The notes beneath the pieces are model-generated. The model was not told the DNA's origin. It worked only from the letters and a program-made list of their open reading frames with translations, and searched no databases. Positions 8,724 to 17,971 of a stretch of 64,000 nt of DNA are shown one piece after another. A program made the translations under genes and the position numbers. How positions within the stretch are numbered: the first letter of the stretch is position 1; each line of letters starts with the position of its first letter. Source of the stretch: Caballeronia insecticola (lineage in GTDB: Bacteria > Pseudomonadota > Gammaproteobacteria > Burkholderiales > Burkholderiaceae); NCBI RefSeq assembly GCF_000402035.1, contig NC_021287.1:1612001-1676000 (forward strand). Direction: 5' to 3'.

Positions 8724-9905
8724 TTACGGGCGCTCCAGCGCCAGCGCCACGCCCATGCCGCCGCCGATACACAGCGACGCCAGACCCTTCTTCGCATCGC
8801 GCTTCTGCATTTCGTGCAGCAGCGTGACGAGAATCCGGCAGCCCGATGCGCCGATCGGATGACCGATCGCAATCGCCCCGCCGTTCACGTTGATCTTCGA
8901 CTGATCCCAGCCCATTTGCTTGTGCACCGCCAGCGCCTGCGCGGCGAACGCCTCGTTGATTTCCATCAGATCGAGATCGTTCACGCTCCAGCCCGCGCGC
9001 TCCAGACAGCGCTTCGATGCCGGCACCGGACCCATGCCCATGATCTTCGGATCGACGCCCGCGTTCGCGTATGCCTTGATGCGCGCAAGCGGCGTGAGAC
9101 CCAGCGCCTCGGCCTTCTTCGCCGACATGACGACCACCGCCGCCGCGCCATCGTTGATGCCCGAAGCGTTCGCCGCCGTCACCGTGCCTTCCTTCGAGAA
9201 CGCCGGTTTCAACGATGAAAGCGCTTCGGCCGTTACGCCATGGCGCACGAATTCATCGGTGGCGAATTGCAGCGGCTCGCCTTTGCGTTGCGGGATCGAG
9301 ACCGGCACGATTTCATCGTTGAAGCGGCCTTCCTTTTGCGCGCGCTCGGCCTTGTTCTGCGACAGCGCCGCGAACGCGTCCTGCTGCTCGCGCGTGATGC
9401 CGAATTCCCTCGCGACGTTTTCCGCCGTCGTGCCCATGTGGTAGTTGTTATAGACGTCCCACAGACCGTCGACGATCATCGTGTCGATCAGCTTGGCGTC
9501 GCCCATGCGGAAACCGTCGCGCGAGCCCGGCAGTACGTGCGGCGCCGCGCTCATGTTTTCCTGACCGCCCGCGATCACGATCTCCGCGTCGCCCGCGATG
9601 ATCGCGTTGGCCGCCAGCATCACCGCCTTCAGGCCCGAGCCGCAGACCTTGTTGATCGTCATGCCGGGCACCATGTCGGGCAAGCCCGCCTTGATCAGCG
9701 ACTGGCGCGCCGGGTTCTGACCCGAACCCGCCGCGAGCACCTGACCCAGGATCACTTCGCTCACCTGATCCGGCTTCACGCCTGCGCGCTCCAGCACGGC
9801 GCGGATCACCGTCGCGCCCAGTTCCGGCGCCGCGATTTTCGCGAGCGAGCCGCCGAATTTGCCTACCGCCGTACGCGCGGCCGATACGATCACTACGTCA
9901 GTCAT
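8724..9905 (-). CDS. phaA: acetyl-CoA acetyltransferase PhaA
   Basis: Condenses two acetyl-CoA to acetoacetyl-CoA, the first step of polyhydroxybutyrate synthesis. 393 residues with the thiolase nucleophile Cys88 (NKVCGSG), His349 (GHPIGASG) and Cys379 (CIGGGMG). It differs clearly from the BktB paralogue at 3330-4514, so the window carries two biosynthetic thiolases. It follows phaC after 79 bases and precedes phaB, the classical Cupriavidus/Burkholderia order. Confidence 0.95.
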   Translation of the reverse strand: MTDVVIVSAARTAVGKFGGSLAKIAAPELGATVIRAVLERAGVKPDQVSEVILGQVLAAGSGQNPARQSLIKAGLPDMVPGMTINKVCGSGLKAVMLAANAIIAGDAEIVIAGGQENMSAAPHVLPGSRDGFRMGDAKLIDTMIVDGLWDVYNNYHMGTTAENVAREFGITREQQDAFAALSQNKAERAQKEGRFNDEIVPVSIPQRKGEPLQFATDEFVRHGVTAEALSSLKPAFSKEGTVTAANASGINDGAAAVVVMSAKKAEALGLTPLARIKAYANAGVDPKIMGMGPVPASKRCLERAGWSVNDLDLMEINEAFAAQALAVHKQMGWDQSKINVNGGAIAIGHPIGASGCRILVTLLHEMQKRDAKKGLASLCIGGGMGVALALERP

Positions 9906-9984
9906 TTCAGTTCCTTTGGCATCGAATGTTGCATCGAATGTTAATGCGGTTCCGCCGAACTCAGTGCGCTCGCGCGCACGCCGC

Positions 9985-12027
9985 TCAGAAGTCGCGTTCC
10001 AGTACGTAACGGCCGGGCGCGGCCTCGATCACCGGGTACGTCTTCGAACCCTGCGCCGCGCCCGCCTTGACCTGTTCGCCCGCGTTTCCGGCGAGCCACT
10101 TCGACCAGGCCGGCCACCAGCTTCCAGGATGCTCCGCCGCGGCTTCGAACCAGCCGTCGGCGCTGTCGGGCAGGCGCGCGTCGTCGCTGTCGATCATCCA
10201 GAAACTGCGCTTGTTCTTCGACGGCGGGTTGATCACGCCCGCGATATGACCCGACGCGCCGAGCACGAAAGTCTGCGGACCGCCGAGCACCGGCGCCGAC
10301 GCATACGCCGACTTCCACGGCACGATATGGTCTTCGCGCGAACCGTAGATGAAGGTGGGCAGCGTGAGGCGCGAGAGGTCGATCTTCTCGCCGCACACCG
10401 TCAGCGCGTTCGGCTCCTTCAGCTTGTTCTCGAGATACGTGTTGCGCAGATACCAGACGCACATCGGTCCCGGCAGGTTGGTCGAATCGCTGTTCCAGAA
10501 CAGCAGATCGAAAGCCTGCGGCGTGCGTCCTTTGAGGTAATTGTCGACGACGTAGTTCCACACCAGATCGTTCGGGCGCAGATACGAGAACGTGTTCGCA
10601 AACTCGACGCCGCGCATGAGCCCGGCGGGCGCGCCGTTCTTGCCGCCGATCGACTGTTCGCGCAACTGCACGTGCGCTTCGTCGACGAACACGTCGAGCA
10701 CGCCGGTGTCGGAGAAATCGAGCATCGAGGTGAGCAGGGTCATCGACGCGGCCGGCTCCTCGCCACGCGCCGCCGCCACGGCGAGCGCCGTCGCGAGAAT
10801 GGTCCCGCCGATGCAGAAGCCCAGCGTATTGATCTTGTCCTCGCCGGTGATCTCCTTCACCACACCGATGGTTTCGAGCACGCCCTGTTCGACGTAATCG
10901 TCCCAGGTCTTGTGCGCCACCGACTGATCGGCGTTACGCCACGAGAGGATGAACACCTGATGGCCCTGCTCGAGCCCGTAGCGCACGAGCGAGCTTTCCG
11001 GCGAAAGATCGAGAATGTAGAACTTGTTGATGCACGGCGGCACGATCAAGAGCGGCCGCGCGTAGACCTTCGGTGCGAGCGGCTTGTACTGGATCAATTG
11101 CACGAGGTCGTTCTCGTAGACAACCGAGCCTTCCGTCGACGCAATGTTCTTGCCGACGAGAAAGCGCGTTTCGTCCGACTGCGAGATCTTGCCGCGCTGC
11201 ATGTCGCCGAGCAGATTCAGCATGCCCTGACGCAGGCTTTCGCCCTTGCTTTCGATGAGCGCCTTCTGCGCTTCGGGGTTGAGCGCGAGATAGTTGCTCG
11301 GCGCAGCCGCGGCGGCCCACTGCTGCACGGTGAAGCGAATGCGCTCGCGCGTCTTCGGGTCGCTCTGCACGGCATCCGCGAGTTCCTGCAGATAGCGCGC
11401 GTTCAGCAAATACCACGCCGCCGTGAAAGCATAGGCCGGCGTGGTTTGCCACGAGGTATCCGTGAAGCGGCGGTCTTTCAGCGCGCTCGGATCGATGCTT
11501 TGTTCCGACGCCTGCTTGAGCAACTCGGAGGCGTCCCGCGAATAGTTGCTCTGCAACTGCTGGAGACGTTCGGGCTGAATCGCGGCTGTCGGAATCTTGG
11601 GTAATGTGGGCAAACCCTGCATCGCCGCGCCGAAGCCCGGCATGCTGCTCGCCAGTTTGGCAAATTCCGCCATGCCGTTGAGCTTCGTGAAGTCGGGCAT
11701 TTGCGGCATCGCGCCCAGCGTCGGAAACGCACTCGGGAACGCGGACGGAAAGCCGTTCGGAAAACCGTTGGTGAACGCGGCGAAGGCAGCAAACGGCGAA
11801 GCGGCGCCCGCGGCGCCGGATTCATTCGCGGTATTCGTCTGCGCAGTATTTGTCTGTTGAGTGAATTTCGCCCATTGCGCGGGATCGGCTACGGAGCGCC
11901 ACGCGTTCAGCCATTGATCGAACGCCTGCTGGACGCCGGTCGCGCCAGGCGTGTCGGAAGCTTCCTGAGCCGGATGACTATCGGCGGTACGGGAGCGGGA
12001 AGATGAGGAAGAAGTTTTGGAAGCCAT
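9985..12027 (-). CDS. phaC: class I poly(3-hydroxyalkanoate) synthase PhaC, with long N-terminal region
   Basis: Polymerises (R)-3-hydroxyacyl-CoA into PHA on the granule surface. 680 residues. The catalytic core carries the modified lipase box G-F-C-I-G-G with nucleophile Cys405, an Asp in '[15 protein letters not shown]' and a His in '[13 protein letters not shown]'. Class I synthases are usually about 560-620 residues; here the excess is N-terminal. Residues 1-30 are Ser/Thr-rich, 58-70 are Gln/Thr/Asn-rich, and 86-102 repeat F-P-x-x ('[16 protein letters not shown]'). The first gene of the pha cluster; its upstream region is a 320-base gap shared with pgeF. Confidence 0.96.
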   Translation of the reverse strand: MASKTSSSSSRSRTADSHPAQEASDTPGATGVQQAFDQWLNAWRSVADPAQWAKFTQQTNTAQTNTANESGAAGAASPFAAFAAFTNGFPNGFPSAFPSAFPTLGAMPQMPDFTKLNGMAEFAKLASSMPGFGAAMQGLPTLPKIPTAAIQPERLQQLQSNYSRDASELLKQASEQSIDPSALKDRRFTDTSWQTTPAYAFTAAWYLLNARYLQELADAVQSDPKTRERIRFTVQQWAAAAAPSNYLALNPEAQKALIESKGESLRQGMLNLLGDMQRGKISQSDETRFLVGKNIASTEGSVVYENDLVQLIQYKPLAPKVYARPLLIVPPCINKFYILDLSPESSLVRYGLEQGHQVFILSWRNADQSVAHKTWDDYVEQGVLETIGVVKEITGEDKINTLGFCIGGTILATALAVAAARGEEPAASMTLLTSMLDFSDTGVLDVFVDEAHVQLREQSIGGKNGAPAGLMRGVEFANTFSYLRPNDLVWNYVVDNYLKGRTPQAFDLLFWNSDSTNLPGPMCVWYLRNTYLENKLKEPNALTVCGEKIDLSRLTLPTFIYGSREDHIVPWKSAYASAPVLGGPQTFVLGASGHIAGVINPPSKNKRSFWMIDSDDARLPDSADGWFEAAAEHPGSWWPAWSKWLAGNAGEQVKAGAAQGSKTYPVIEAAPGRYVLERDF

Positions 12028-12347
12028 ACCCGCTATTGACCTGTGAGTCTCGAAAGACTTGGATTGCTAACGCAGGCATCGCCGGGCTTTGTCTGACCAG
12101 CGCGCAAGTGTTGGTGCGCCTTATGCGCGTGGCAAGAATGAGCCTTGCTACGCCGTGCCCGATTGAATGAATTCCAGGAACATTCTTGCTCTCGGATGAC
12201 GAACATGTCAATGCTTCGTCCCGATTTTGCCGCAGTGCGATATTTTTTTAATTATCGTTTTCCCCCATGCGAAATATTGCATTCGCAGGGGGTTTCGTCA
12301 TCAGCGGAAAAACGCTGTCGCGTTCGAACCAAGCCTGCCGATGATCA
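12028..12347. other. intergenic region between pgeF and phaC (320 bases), probable phaC promoter region
   Basis: I see no gene here. It holds an AT-rich patch (12241-12260) and a large imperfect palindrome (12262-12292), and must contain the promoter of the minus-strand phaC operon. No convincing -35/-10 pair could be picked by eye. Confidence 0.6.
12262..12292. repeat. inverted repeat upstream of phaC
   Basis: Arms CCCCC-A-TGCGAA and TTCGCA-GGGGG flank an 8-base centre (ATATTGCA); 11 of 11 arm positions pair if one A is bulged. It lies 235 bases upstream of the phaC start and 56 bases after the pgeF stop. It lacks a T-run on the minus strand (an A-run follows) and has only TTT on the plus strand, so it may be an operator, a mRNA-end hairpin for pgeF, or both. 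Confidence 0.6.
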
Positions 12348-13181
12348 TTATTCGGCGAGCCAGATCATGGCTGCCATGCGGCCTGTCACGCGATCGCGCC
12401 GATACGAGTAAAACCGCTGCTTCTCGGTCACCGTGCAATGCGTGCCGCCGTGCATGCGCGCGGTATCGACGCCCAGTGCGGCGAGGCGCAGGCGCGCCAG
12501 TGCGTAGATATCGGCGAAGTATTTTGCCGGCGTGCCGCCCGCGTGCCTGAACGCCGCCACGGTCGCATCGCGCTCGCTGGCCCGCGCCGCGGCGGCGAAT
12601 GCGTCGAGCACGTCCTCGCCGACTTCGAACGCTTCCGGCCCGATCGCGGGTCCGAGATACGCGTTGAGCCGCGATGTCGATACGCCCGCGAGCGCCGCCA
12701 CACGCTCGCCCGTCTTCTCGACGATGCCGCCCGCCAGTCCGCGCCAGCCCGCATGCGCGGCGCCGACCGCGCGGCCTTCGTCGTCGCAGAAGAGCACGGG
12801 CAGGCAATCGGCCGTCATCACGACACACACGACGCCCGCGCGATCCGTCACGCTCGCGTCCGCGCGCGTGCGCTCGCCGCGCTCGAGCCGTTCGATAACC
12901 GCATGAGCCTCCTCGACCTGCGTGCCGTGAATTTGTTCGAGCCAAGCGGCGTTCGACATGTGCGTCGATGCAAGCGTGCGACGGCGATTCTCGGCGACGG
13001 CCGCGGGCGCATCGCCCGTCGACAGGCCGAGATTCAGACCGCCCGCGCCGGGCGCGCCGCCGTCGTAAGGCGCTTCGCTCACGCCGCCCGCGCGTGTCGT
13101 CACGAATGCACGCACGCGCGGCGAAACCTTCCATTGCGGCCAGAGACAAGCATCAGGATGCAGCGCGGCTTGATTCGTCAT
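12348..13181 (-). CDS. pgeF: PgeF/YfiH-type multicopper polyphenol oxidase (laccase-domain) protein
   Basis: 277 residues of the DUF152/YfiH family. Family members have been described as peptidoglycan-editing factors and as zinc-dependent purine nucleoside phosphorylases related to human LACC1. Family hallmarks are visible: '[11 protein letters not shown]' (metal-ligand Cys), '[12 protein letters not shown]' (metal-ligand His), '[14 protein letters not shown]', and the C-terminal '[15 protein letters not shown]'. The N-terminus '[15 protein letters not shown]' is also typical. The start overlaps the rluD stop by 4 bases (ATGA), so the two are translationally coupled, the usual arrangement in Burkholderia. 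Confidence 0.9.
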   Translation of the reverse strand: MTNQAALHPDACLWPQWKVSPRVRAFVTTRAGGVSEAPYDGGAPGAGGLNLGLSTGDAPAAVAENRRRTLASTHMSNAAWLEQIHGTQVEEAHAVIERLERGERTRADASVTDRAGVVCVVMTADCLPVLFCDDEGRAVGAAHAGWRGLAGGIVEKTGERVAALAGVSTSRLNAYLGPAIGPEAFEVGEDVLDAFAAAARASERDATVAAFRHAGGTPAKYFADIYALARLRLAALGVDTARMHGGTHCTVTEKQRFYSYRRDRVTGRMAAMIWLAE

Positions 13182-14347
13182 GCTTCGTCGTCCTCGTCAT
13201 TTTCTTCGTCCCAGTCTTCGTCGCCGTCGTCTGCATCGTCCATGCTGTAGACCTGCGCGAAGTCTTCGTCTTCATCGAATTCGACTTCCTCGTCCTGACC
13301 GAGCCCGAGTTCCCCGGCGAGCGTCGCGAGGTCTTCGGGCAAGTCCGCGCGCCAGTGCACTTCCTTGCCGGTCGCGGGATGAATCAGGCCGAGCCGCCAC
13401 GCATGCAGCGCCTGGCGCGCGAAGTCGTTCGGCAACGGCGTGACCGAACGCTTGCCGCGCGCGCGGCCGTAGAGCGGATCGCCGAGCAGCGGATGCCCCG
13501 AGTGCGCGCAGTGCACGCGAATCTGATGCGTGCGCCCGGTTTCGAGATCGCAGTGAATGGCGCTGACGGGCTGGCCGTGCCACGTCGTGCGGTCGATGGT
13601 CCGGAAGTGCGTGCGCGCGGGCTTTCCCGCCGCGCTGCGCACGACCGCCATGCGCGTGCGCTCGCGCGGATCGCGGCCGATGGGCGCGTCGATCGTGCCT
13701 TCGTCCGGCATGGTGCCCCACACGAACGCGACGTAGCGCCGCTTGACCGTGCGCGCCTGCAACTGGCGCACGAGGTCGGTTTGCGCCTCCAGCGTGCGCG
13801 CGACCACCATCAGCCCGGACGTTTCCTTATCCAGCCGATGCACGATGCCCGCGCGCGGCAGCCCCGCTGCGGCAGCGCCGTAACGATGCAGCAGACCGTT
13901 GAGCAGCGTGCCGCTCCAGTTGCCGGCCGCCGGATGCACGACCATGCCGGCCGGCTTATTGACGACGACGAGCGTTTCGTCCTCGTACACGATATGCAGC
14001 GGCACCGGCTCGGGCGCGAAGGCAAGCTGCTCGGGCAACAGGTCGGGGACGAGCGTGATGGTGGCGCCCATCGGCACGGGCTGGCGCACTTTGGCGCCCG
14101 CGCCGTCGACGAGCACGCGCCCTTCTTCGATCCAGCCCTGCAGGCGGCTGCGCGAAAACTCCGGGAAGATCTTCGCGAGCACCTTGTCGAGACGGTCGCC
14201 GGCGAGTTCGTCGGGCACGCGCGCCTCACGCGGCGGCTCCTGGCTCGCGGCAGGCTGCGAATCGGCCGGCGCTGAGTCGCCGCCGGTGTCGCATGGGCTA
14301 TAATCTTTAAGTTGGTCTTTGGTACGACGAGTACTTGAGCGGGTCAT
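13178..14347 (-). CDS. rluD: 23S rRNA pseudouridine synthase RluD, with acidic C-terminal tail
   Basis: Isomerises uridines in helix 69 of 23S rRNA to pseudouridine. 389 residues: a low-complexity N-terminus, an S4 RNA-binding domain ('[20 protein letters not shown]'), then the RluA-type catalytic domain with the HRLDKETSG motif (catalytic Asp). About 40 C-terminal residues are almost entirely Asp/Glu-rich, absent from the well-studied enteric enzymes. The ATG at 14347 is chosen because it begins a Ser/Thr/Arg-rich start close to the divergent bamD; an in-frame start at 14467 would overlap bamD on the opposite strand. It overlaps pgeF by 4 bases. Confidence 0.92.
   Translation of the reverse strand: MTRSSTRRTKDQLKDYSPCDTGGDSAPADSQPAASQEPPREARVPDELAGDRLDKVLAKIFPEFSRSRLQGWIEEGRVLVDGAGAKVRQPVPMGATITLVPDLLPEQLAFAPEPVPLHIVYEDETLVVVNKPAGMVVHPAAGNWSGTLLNGLLHRYGAAAAGLPRAGIVHRLDKETSGLMVVARTLEAQTDLVRQLQARTVKRRYVAFVWGTMPDEGTIDAPIGRDPRERTRMAVVRSAAGKPARTHFRTIDRTTWHGQPVSAIHCDLETGRTHQIRVHCAHSGHPLLGDPLYGRARGKRSVTPLPNDFARQALHAWRLGLIHPATGKEVHWRADLPEDLATLAGELGLGQDEEVEFDEDEDFAQVYSMDDADDGDEDWDEENDEDDEA
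14300..14305 (+). promoter_or_regulatory. candidate -10 element (TATAAT) for bamD
   Basis: A consensus TATAAT on the plus strand, lying inside the first codons of the divergent rluD, about 140 bases before the bamD start. No clear -35 is seen; a consensus hexamer is rare in DNA this GC-rich. Confidence 0.4.
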
Positions 14348-14447
14348 TTGAACGAGATTCGGCGGGCGATCCTTGAAAAGCGATGCCGGAAAATACGGCT
14401 GGACACAGCGAGAGTCAGCCAGGAACAGCCAGGAACAGCAAGCACTG

Positions 14448-15281
14448 ATGCGAGTCTTCAACACCATTCATCAATCGATGCGTCAAACGATCAAGTATCT
14501 GGCGCTGGCCGCGGGCGTCGCCATTGTTGCGGCCTGTCACGGCTTGCCCGAGAAGACCGACGAAACGGCAACGTGGAATAACAACAAATTATATACGGAG
14601 GCTCAGGACGCGCTCTCCGGCAGCGACTGGGGCAAGTGCGCCAAATACTTCGAAGCCCTCGAAGGCCGCGATCCGTTCGGCCATTTCGCGCAGCAGGCGC
14701 AGATCAACGTCGCGTATTGCTACTGGAAAGACAGCGAAACCGCTTCGGCCGATCAGGCTATCGATCGTTTCATTAAGCTGCACCCGGGTCATCCGGATAT
14801 CGCTTATGCGTATTATCTGAAGGGCATGATCCACTTCAACGACGACCTCGGACTCTTCGGCCGCTTCTCCGGTCAGGACATGAGCGAGCGCGATCCGAAG
14901 TCGCTGCGCGAGTCTTATGACGCGTTCAAGGTCGTCGTCGACCGATATCCGCAAAGCAAGTACGCGCCGGACGCCGCCCAGCGCATGCGCTACATCGTGA
15001 ACGCGCTGGCGTCGCACGAAGTTCACGCGGCCGATTATTACTATCGGCGCGGCGCGTATGTCGCCGCGATCAACCGCGCGCAGCTCGCCATCCGCGAATA
15101 CAAGAACGCGCCGGCCACCGAAGACGCGCTGCACATCATGATGTTGTCGTACGAGCGCCTCGATCAGCCGCAACTCGCCGACGACACCAAGCGCGTGCTC
15201 GCTGCAACGTTCCCCGACAGCCCGTATGTCACCGGCAAGCGCCGCGCGAGCGACAGCAAGCCGTGGTATCAAATCTGGTAA
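14448..15281 (+). CDS. bamD: outer membrane assembly lipoprotein BamD
   Basis: An essential lipoprotein of the BAM complex that inserts beta-barrel proteins into the outer membrane. From the ATG at 14448 the protein is 277 residues: signal peptide, lipobox V-A-A-C near residue 30, then tetratricopeptide-like repeats ('[24 protein letters not shown]', '[19 protein letters not shown]', '[19 protein letters not shown]'). A second ATG at 14478 would give a shorter, cleaner signal peptide; either is possible. It is divergent from rluD and ends in a strong bidirectional terminator shared with the convergent helicase gene. bamB of the same complex is at 33290-34435. Confidence 0.93.
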   Translation: MRVFNTIHQSMRQTIKYLALAAGVAIVAACHGLPEKTDETATWNNNKLYTEAQDALSGSDWGKCAKYFEALEGRDPFGHFAQQAQINVAYCYWKDSETASADQAIDRFIKLHPGHPDIAYAYYLKGMIHFNDDLGLFGRFSGQDMSERDPKSLRESYDAFKVVVDRYPQSKYAPDAAQRMRYIVNALASHEVHAADYYYRRGAYVAAINRAQLAIREYKNAPATEDALHIMMLSYERLDQPQLADDTKRVLAATFPDSPYVTGKRRASDSKPWYQIW

Positions 15282-15316
15282 ATCAGGTCATTCTGAAAAG
15301 CCGATACAGGAAAGCA

Positions 15317-15347
15317 AAAACGGCCGGTCTTCATGACCGGCCGTTTT
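15317..15347. terminator. bidirectional terminator between bamD and the DinG-type helicase gene
   Basis: A 13-bp stem (AAAACGGCCGGTC / GACCGGCCGTTTT) with a 5-base loop, flanked by an A-run and a T-run, so it works for both convergent genes. Confidence 0.92.
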
Positions 15348-15375
15348 TTTATCTCGGCAACCGTCAGGAGTCCTT

Positions 15376-17604
15376 CTATTCGACCTGCTCCGTCGCCGAA
15401 CTCGAAGCGTCGCTGAAAAACTCGCGCACCACGTCCAGTTCGCGCGTGCGCTTGAACGGCGGCAAGCTTTGCCAGATGCGTCGTCCGTACGGTTTCTCGA
15501 CGAGACGCGTATCGCAGATCATCAGCACGCCGCGATCCGTTTCCGCGCGGATCAGGCGCCCCGCGCCCTGCTTGAGCGTGATGACCGCCTGCGGCAACTG
15601 ATGCACGGCGAACGGGCTCAAGCCCTTCTTCGACAGCGCCTCGAGACGCGCGGCCAGCACGGGATCGTCGGGCGGCGCGAACGGCAGCTTGTCGATGACC
15701 ACGAGCGAAAGTGCATCGCCGCGCACATCGACGCCTTCCCAGAAACTCTGACTGCCCACGAGAATGGCATTGCCGTAGGCGCGGAAACGGTCGAGCAGTT
15801 CGGTGCGGCTCGCGTCGCCCTGCACGAGTAGCGGATTGTCCCAGCCGCGCCGCTCGATCACGTCGCGCAGACGCGTGGCGATGCGATCGACCGCACGCAA
15901 TGTCGTGCACAGCACGAACGCGCCGCCGCCCGATGCCTCGATCACCGGCAACGCGGCCTCGAACACGGCGTCCGTAAACTGCGGCGAGGACGGCTGCGGC
16001 AGGTTGCGCGGCACGTACAGCAGCCCTTGCGACGGGTAATCAAAAGGACTCGGCAAGGTCATCGAGCGGCGCGCGTTGAGACCCATTTGCGCCGCGTAGT
16101 GCGTGAAGTCGCCGCGCACGGAAAGCGTCGCCGAGGTGAAGATCCACGCACGCGGCACGCCCGCGCGCTGCTTCGCGAAGATCGGCGCGACGGAGAGCGG
16201 CGTCTCGTGCAACTGCACCGTGTGCGAGAACACTTCGATCCAGCGCACCATCTCGTTCGGCTCTTCTTTCGCGGCCTGAACGGCGGTTTCCTCATTCTCG
16301 ACGACGGCGCGTTCGAGCTTGGTCGGCGGCGTCGTCCAGCCGGCGAGCAGATCCTGCAACTCGCGCGCGCGACGAACCAGCGCCTGCAACGATTCCGCCC
16401 GCTCGCCGTGCGCCGCAAGCGCCGACGCGAGCGCCGCGAGATGCGTCTCCAGCGTGTCGAGCGCCTCGAAGAGCGGATGGCCGCCGGGCAACTGGCCGAG
16501 CGAGAGACGCACGGAATCTTCCTTGAACGCGAGCCGCAGATCGCGCGCCGCACGCTCCAGCGCCGCGCCGAGCTTCGTCCAGTCGGCGGCGTCGCGCGCG
16601 TGCGACAGGCCTTCGGCGACCGTATCGCGCGCGAGTTCGAGCAGCTGCGTGGTCGAGAGCGTCTCGCCGAAGAAGAGCGTCGCCGTCTCGGGCAACTGAT
16701 GCGCCTCGTCGAAGATGATCGTGTTCGCCATCGGCAGGAGTTCGGCCATGCCGGTGTCGCGCAGCATCACATCGGCGAAAAACAGATGGTGATTCACCAC
16801 GACGATGTCCGCCTGCTGCGCCTCCTTGCGCGCCTGCATCACGAAGCATTCCTTGTAATGCGGGCATTCCTGGCCGAGACAGTTGTCGCGCGTGGACGTG
16901 ACCATCGGCCAGACGGGCGAGTTCTCCGGCACGCTCGCGAGCTCGGCCTTGTCGCCGGTGCGCGTGATCTTCGCGAAACGGACGATCTCCTGCAGATGCG
17001 ACGTGTCCTGACGCGTCGGCAGACGGCCGTTGTCGGCGGTGCGTTCCAGGTAGTAATGGCACAGATAGTTCGCGCGGCCTTTCAGCATCGCGATGGATAC
17101 CGGCACGGCGAGCGCGTCGCGCACGGTCGGGATGTCGCGCTGAAACAGCTGATCCTGCAGATGCTTCGTGCCCGTCGACACGATCACCTTGCCGCCCCAC
17201 AACATGGCCGGCACGAGATAGGCATAGGTCTTGCCCGTACCCGTTCCTGCTTCGACGATGAGCGTATTCTCGCCGCCGTCGATCGCCGTTTTGGCCACCG
17301 CGATGCCGATGTCCTCGGCCGGCTGCTCGTCGGGCGCATAAGGTTTGTCCGAGGGGCCGAGCTTGCGCGCGGGGCGGCGCTGGGCGTCGAACATTGCGGG
17401 TTCGGGCATGGCGCGGCCGGAGGCTTCCATTGCCGCCGCGACCGAGCGGGCCATTTCGATCTGCGATGAGCGCGGCCGATAACCGTCGATCGCGCGCGCG
17501 AGCAGCCCTTGCGCGGCAAAGATGGCGTCGAGTTCGACGCTGCGCTTGTCCGTCAGCGCGAACGCCGCGGTGGCGTCGCCGCCGGGTTGTGCGGGTGAGT
17601 TCAA
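15376..17604 (-). CDS. ATP-dependent DNA helicase, DinG/YoaA (XPD-like) family
   Basis: An iron-sulfur superfamily 2 helicase that unwinds DNA 5'-3' and is linked to replication-fork and R-loop repair in relatives. 742 residues. Walker A is at 119-126 (AGTGTGKT). Four cysteines for the 4Fe-4S cluster are Cys182, Cys242, Cys247 and Cys253. The DEAH box is at 299-302, and motif VI-like 'QGAGRLIR' is near residue 695. Between the Q-motif region ('YRPRSSQIEMA') and Walker A there is a ~45-residue insertion, apparently disordered and Pro/Asp-rich. It follows the DUF465 gene on the same strand. Confidence 0.9.
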   Translation of the reverse strand: MNSPAQPGGDATAAFALTDKRSVELDAIFAAQGLLARAIDGYRPRSSQIEMARSVAAAMEASGRAMPEPAMFDAQRRPARKLGPSDKPYAPDEQPAEDIGIAVAKTAIDGGENTLIVEAGTGTGKTYAYLVPAMLWGGKVIVSTGTKHLQDQLFQRDIPTVRDALAVPVSIAMLKGRANYLCHYYLERTADNGRLPTRQDTSHLQEIVRFAKITRTGDKAELASVPENSPVWPMVTSTRDNCLGQECPHYKECFVMQARKEAQQADIVVVNHHLFFADVMLRDTGMAELLPMANTIIFDEAHQLPETATLFFGETLSTTQLLELARDTVAEGLSHARDAADWTKLGAALERAARDLRLAFKEDSVRLSLGQLPGGHPLFEALDTLETHLAALASALAAHGERAESLQALVRRARELQDLLAGWTTPPTKLERAVVENEETAVQAAKEEPNEMVRWIEVFSHTVQLHETPLSVAPIFAKQRAGVPRAWIFTSATLSVRGDFTHYAAQMGLNARRSMTLPSPFDYPSQGLLYVPRNLPQPSSPQFTDAVFEAALPVIEASGGGAFVLCTTLRAVDRIATRLRDVIERRGWDNPLLVQGDASRTELLDRFRAYGNAILVGSQSFWEGVDVRGDALSLVVIDKLPFAPPDDPVLAARLEALSKKGLSPFAVHQLPQAVITLKQGAGRLIRAETDRGVLMICDTRLVEKPYGRRIWQSLPPFKRTRELDVVREFFSDASSSATEQVE

Positions 17605-17695
17605 GGCGTGCTTTATCCTGCGGGTTTCGGCGCGGCCGCACGTCGAATCTGAACGCCGCGCCGCCGCCGGCCTGAGCCGCAGCGGGCGCGCGGGC

Positions 17696-17917
17696 TCAGT
17701 GCGCGTCCGAGTCCAGCTGCAATTGCAGCAGGAGTATGGTGTCCTTCACCTTGAGCTTGCGCTTCTTCAAGCGTCTCAACTCCAGGTCGTCGATGCCGGA
17801 CAGCTTGTCGATCAGCGTGTCCAGACTGTGATGCTCTTCCTGCAATTGCCCGATGCGATCGCGGAGTAAAGCGGCATCCACGGCGGGTTGACGGGGTGCG
17901 TTCAAGCGCTGCTGCAT
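17696..17917 (-). CDS. DUF465 (YdcH-like) small coiled-coil protein
   Basis: 73 residues, highly charged and helical: 'ALLRDRIGQLQEEHHSLDTLIDKLSG' then 'LELRRLKKRKLKVKDTIL'. This H-x-x-L-D-x-x-I-D pattern followed by a Leu-Lys-Lys-Lys helix is the DUF465/YdcH family, whose function is not established. A perfect Shine-Dalgarno sequence AAAGGAGG (17923-17930) sets the ATG at 17917. It lies between the helicase and the secreted coiled-coil gene. Confidence 0.88.
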   Translation of the reverse strand: MQQRLNAPRQPAVDAALLRDRIGQLQEEHHSLDTLIDKLSGIDDLELRRLKKRKLKVKDTILLLQLQLDSDAH

Positions 17918-17971
17918 GCTCGCCTCCTTTCATCCTCTTCGCTCGGGCCCGGCGCGCCAAGCCCGATTGCC

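Noticed and set aside
12262..12292. Palindrome as a normal terminator of pgeF
   Set aside because: No T-run follows on the minus strand; an A-run does. It is reported as an element of unknown role.
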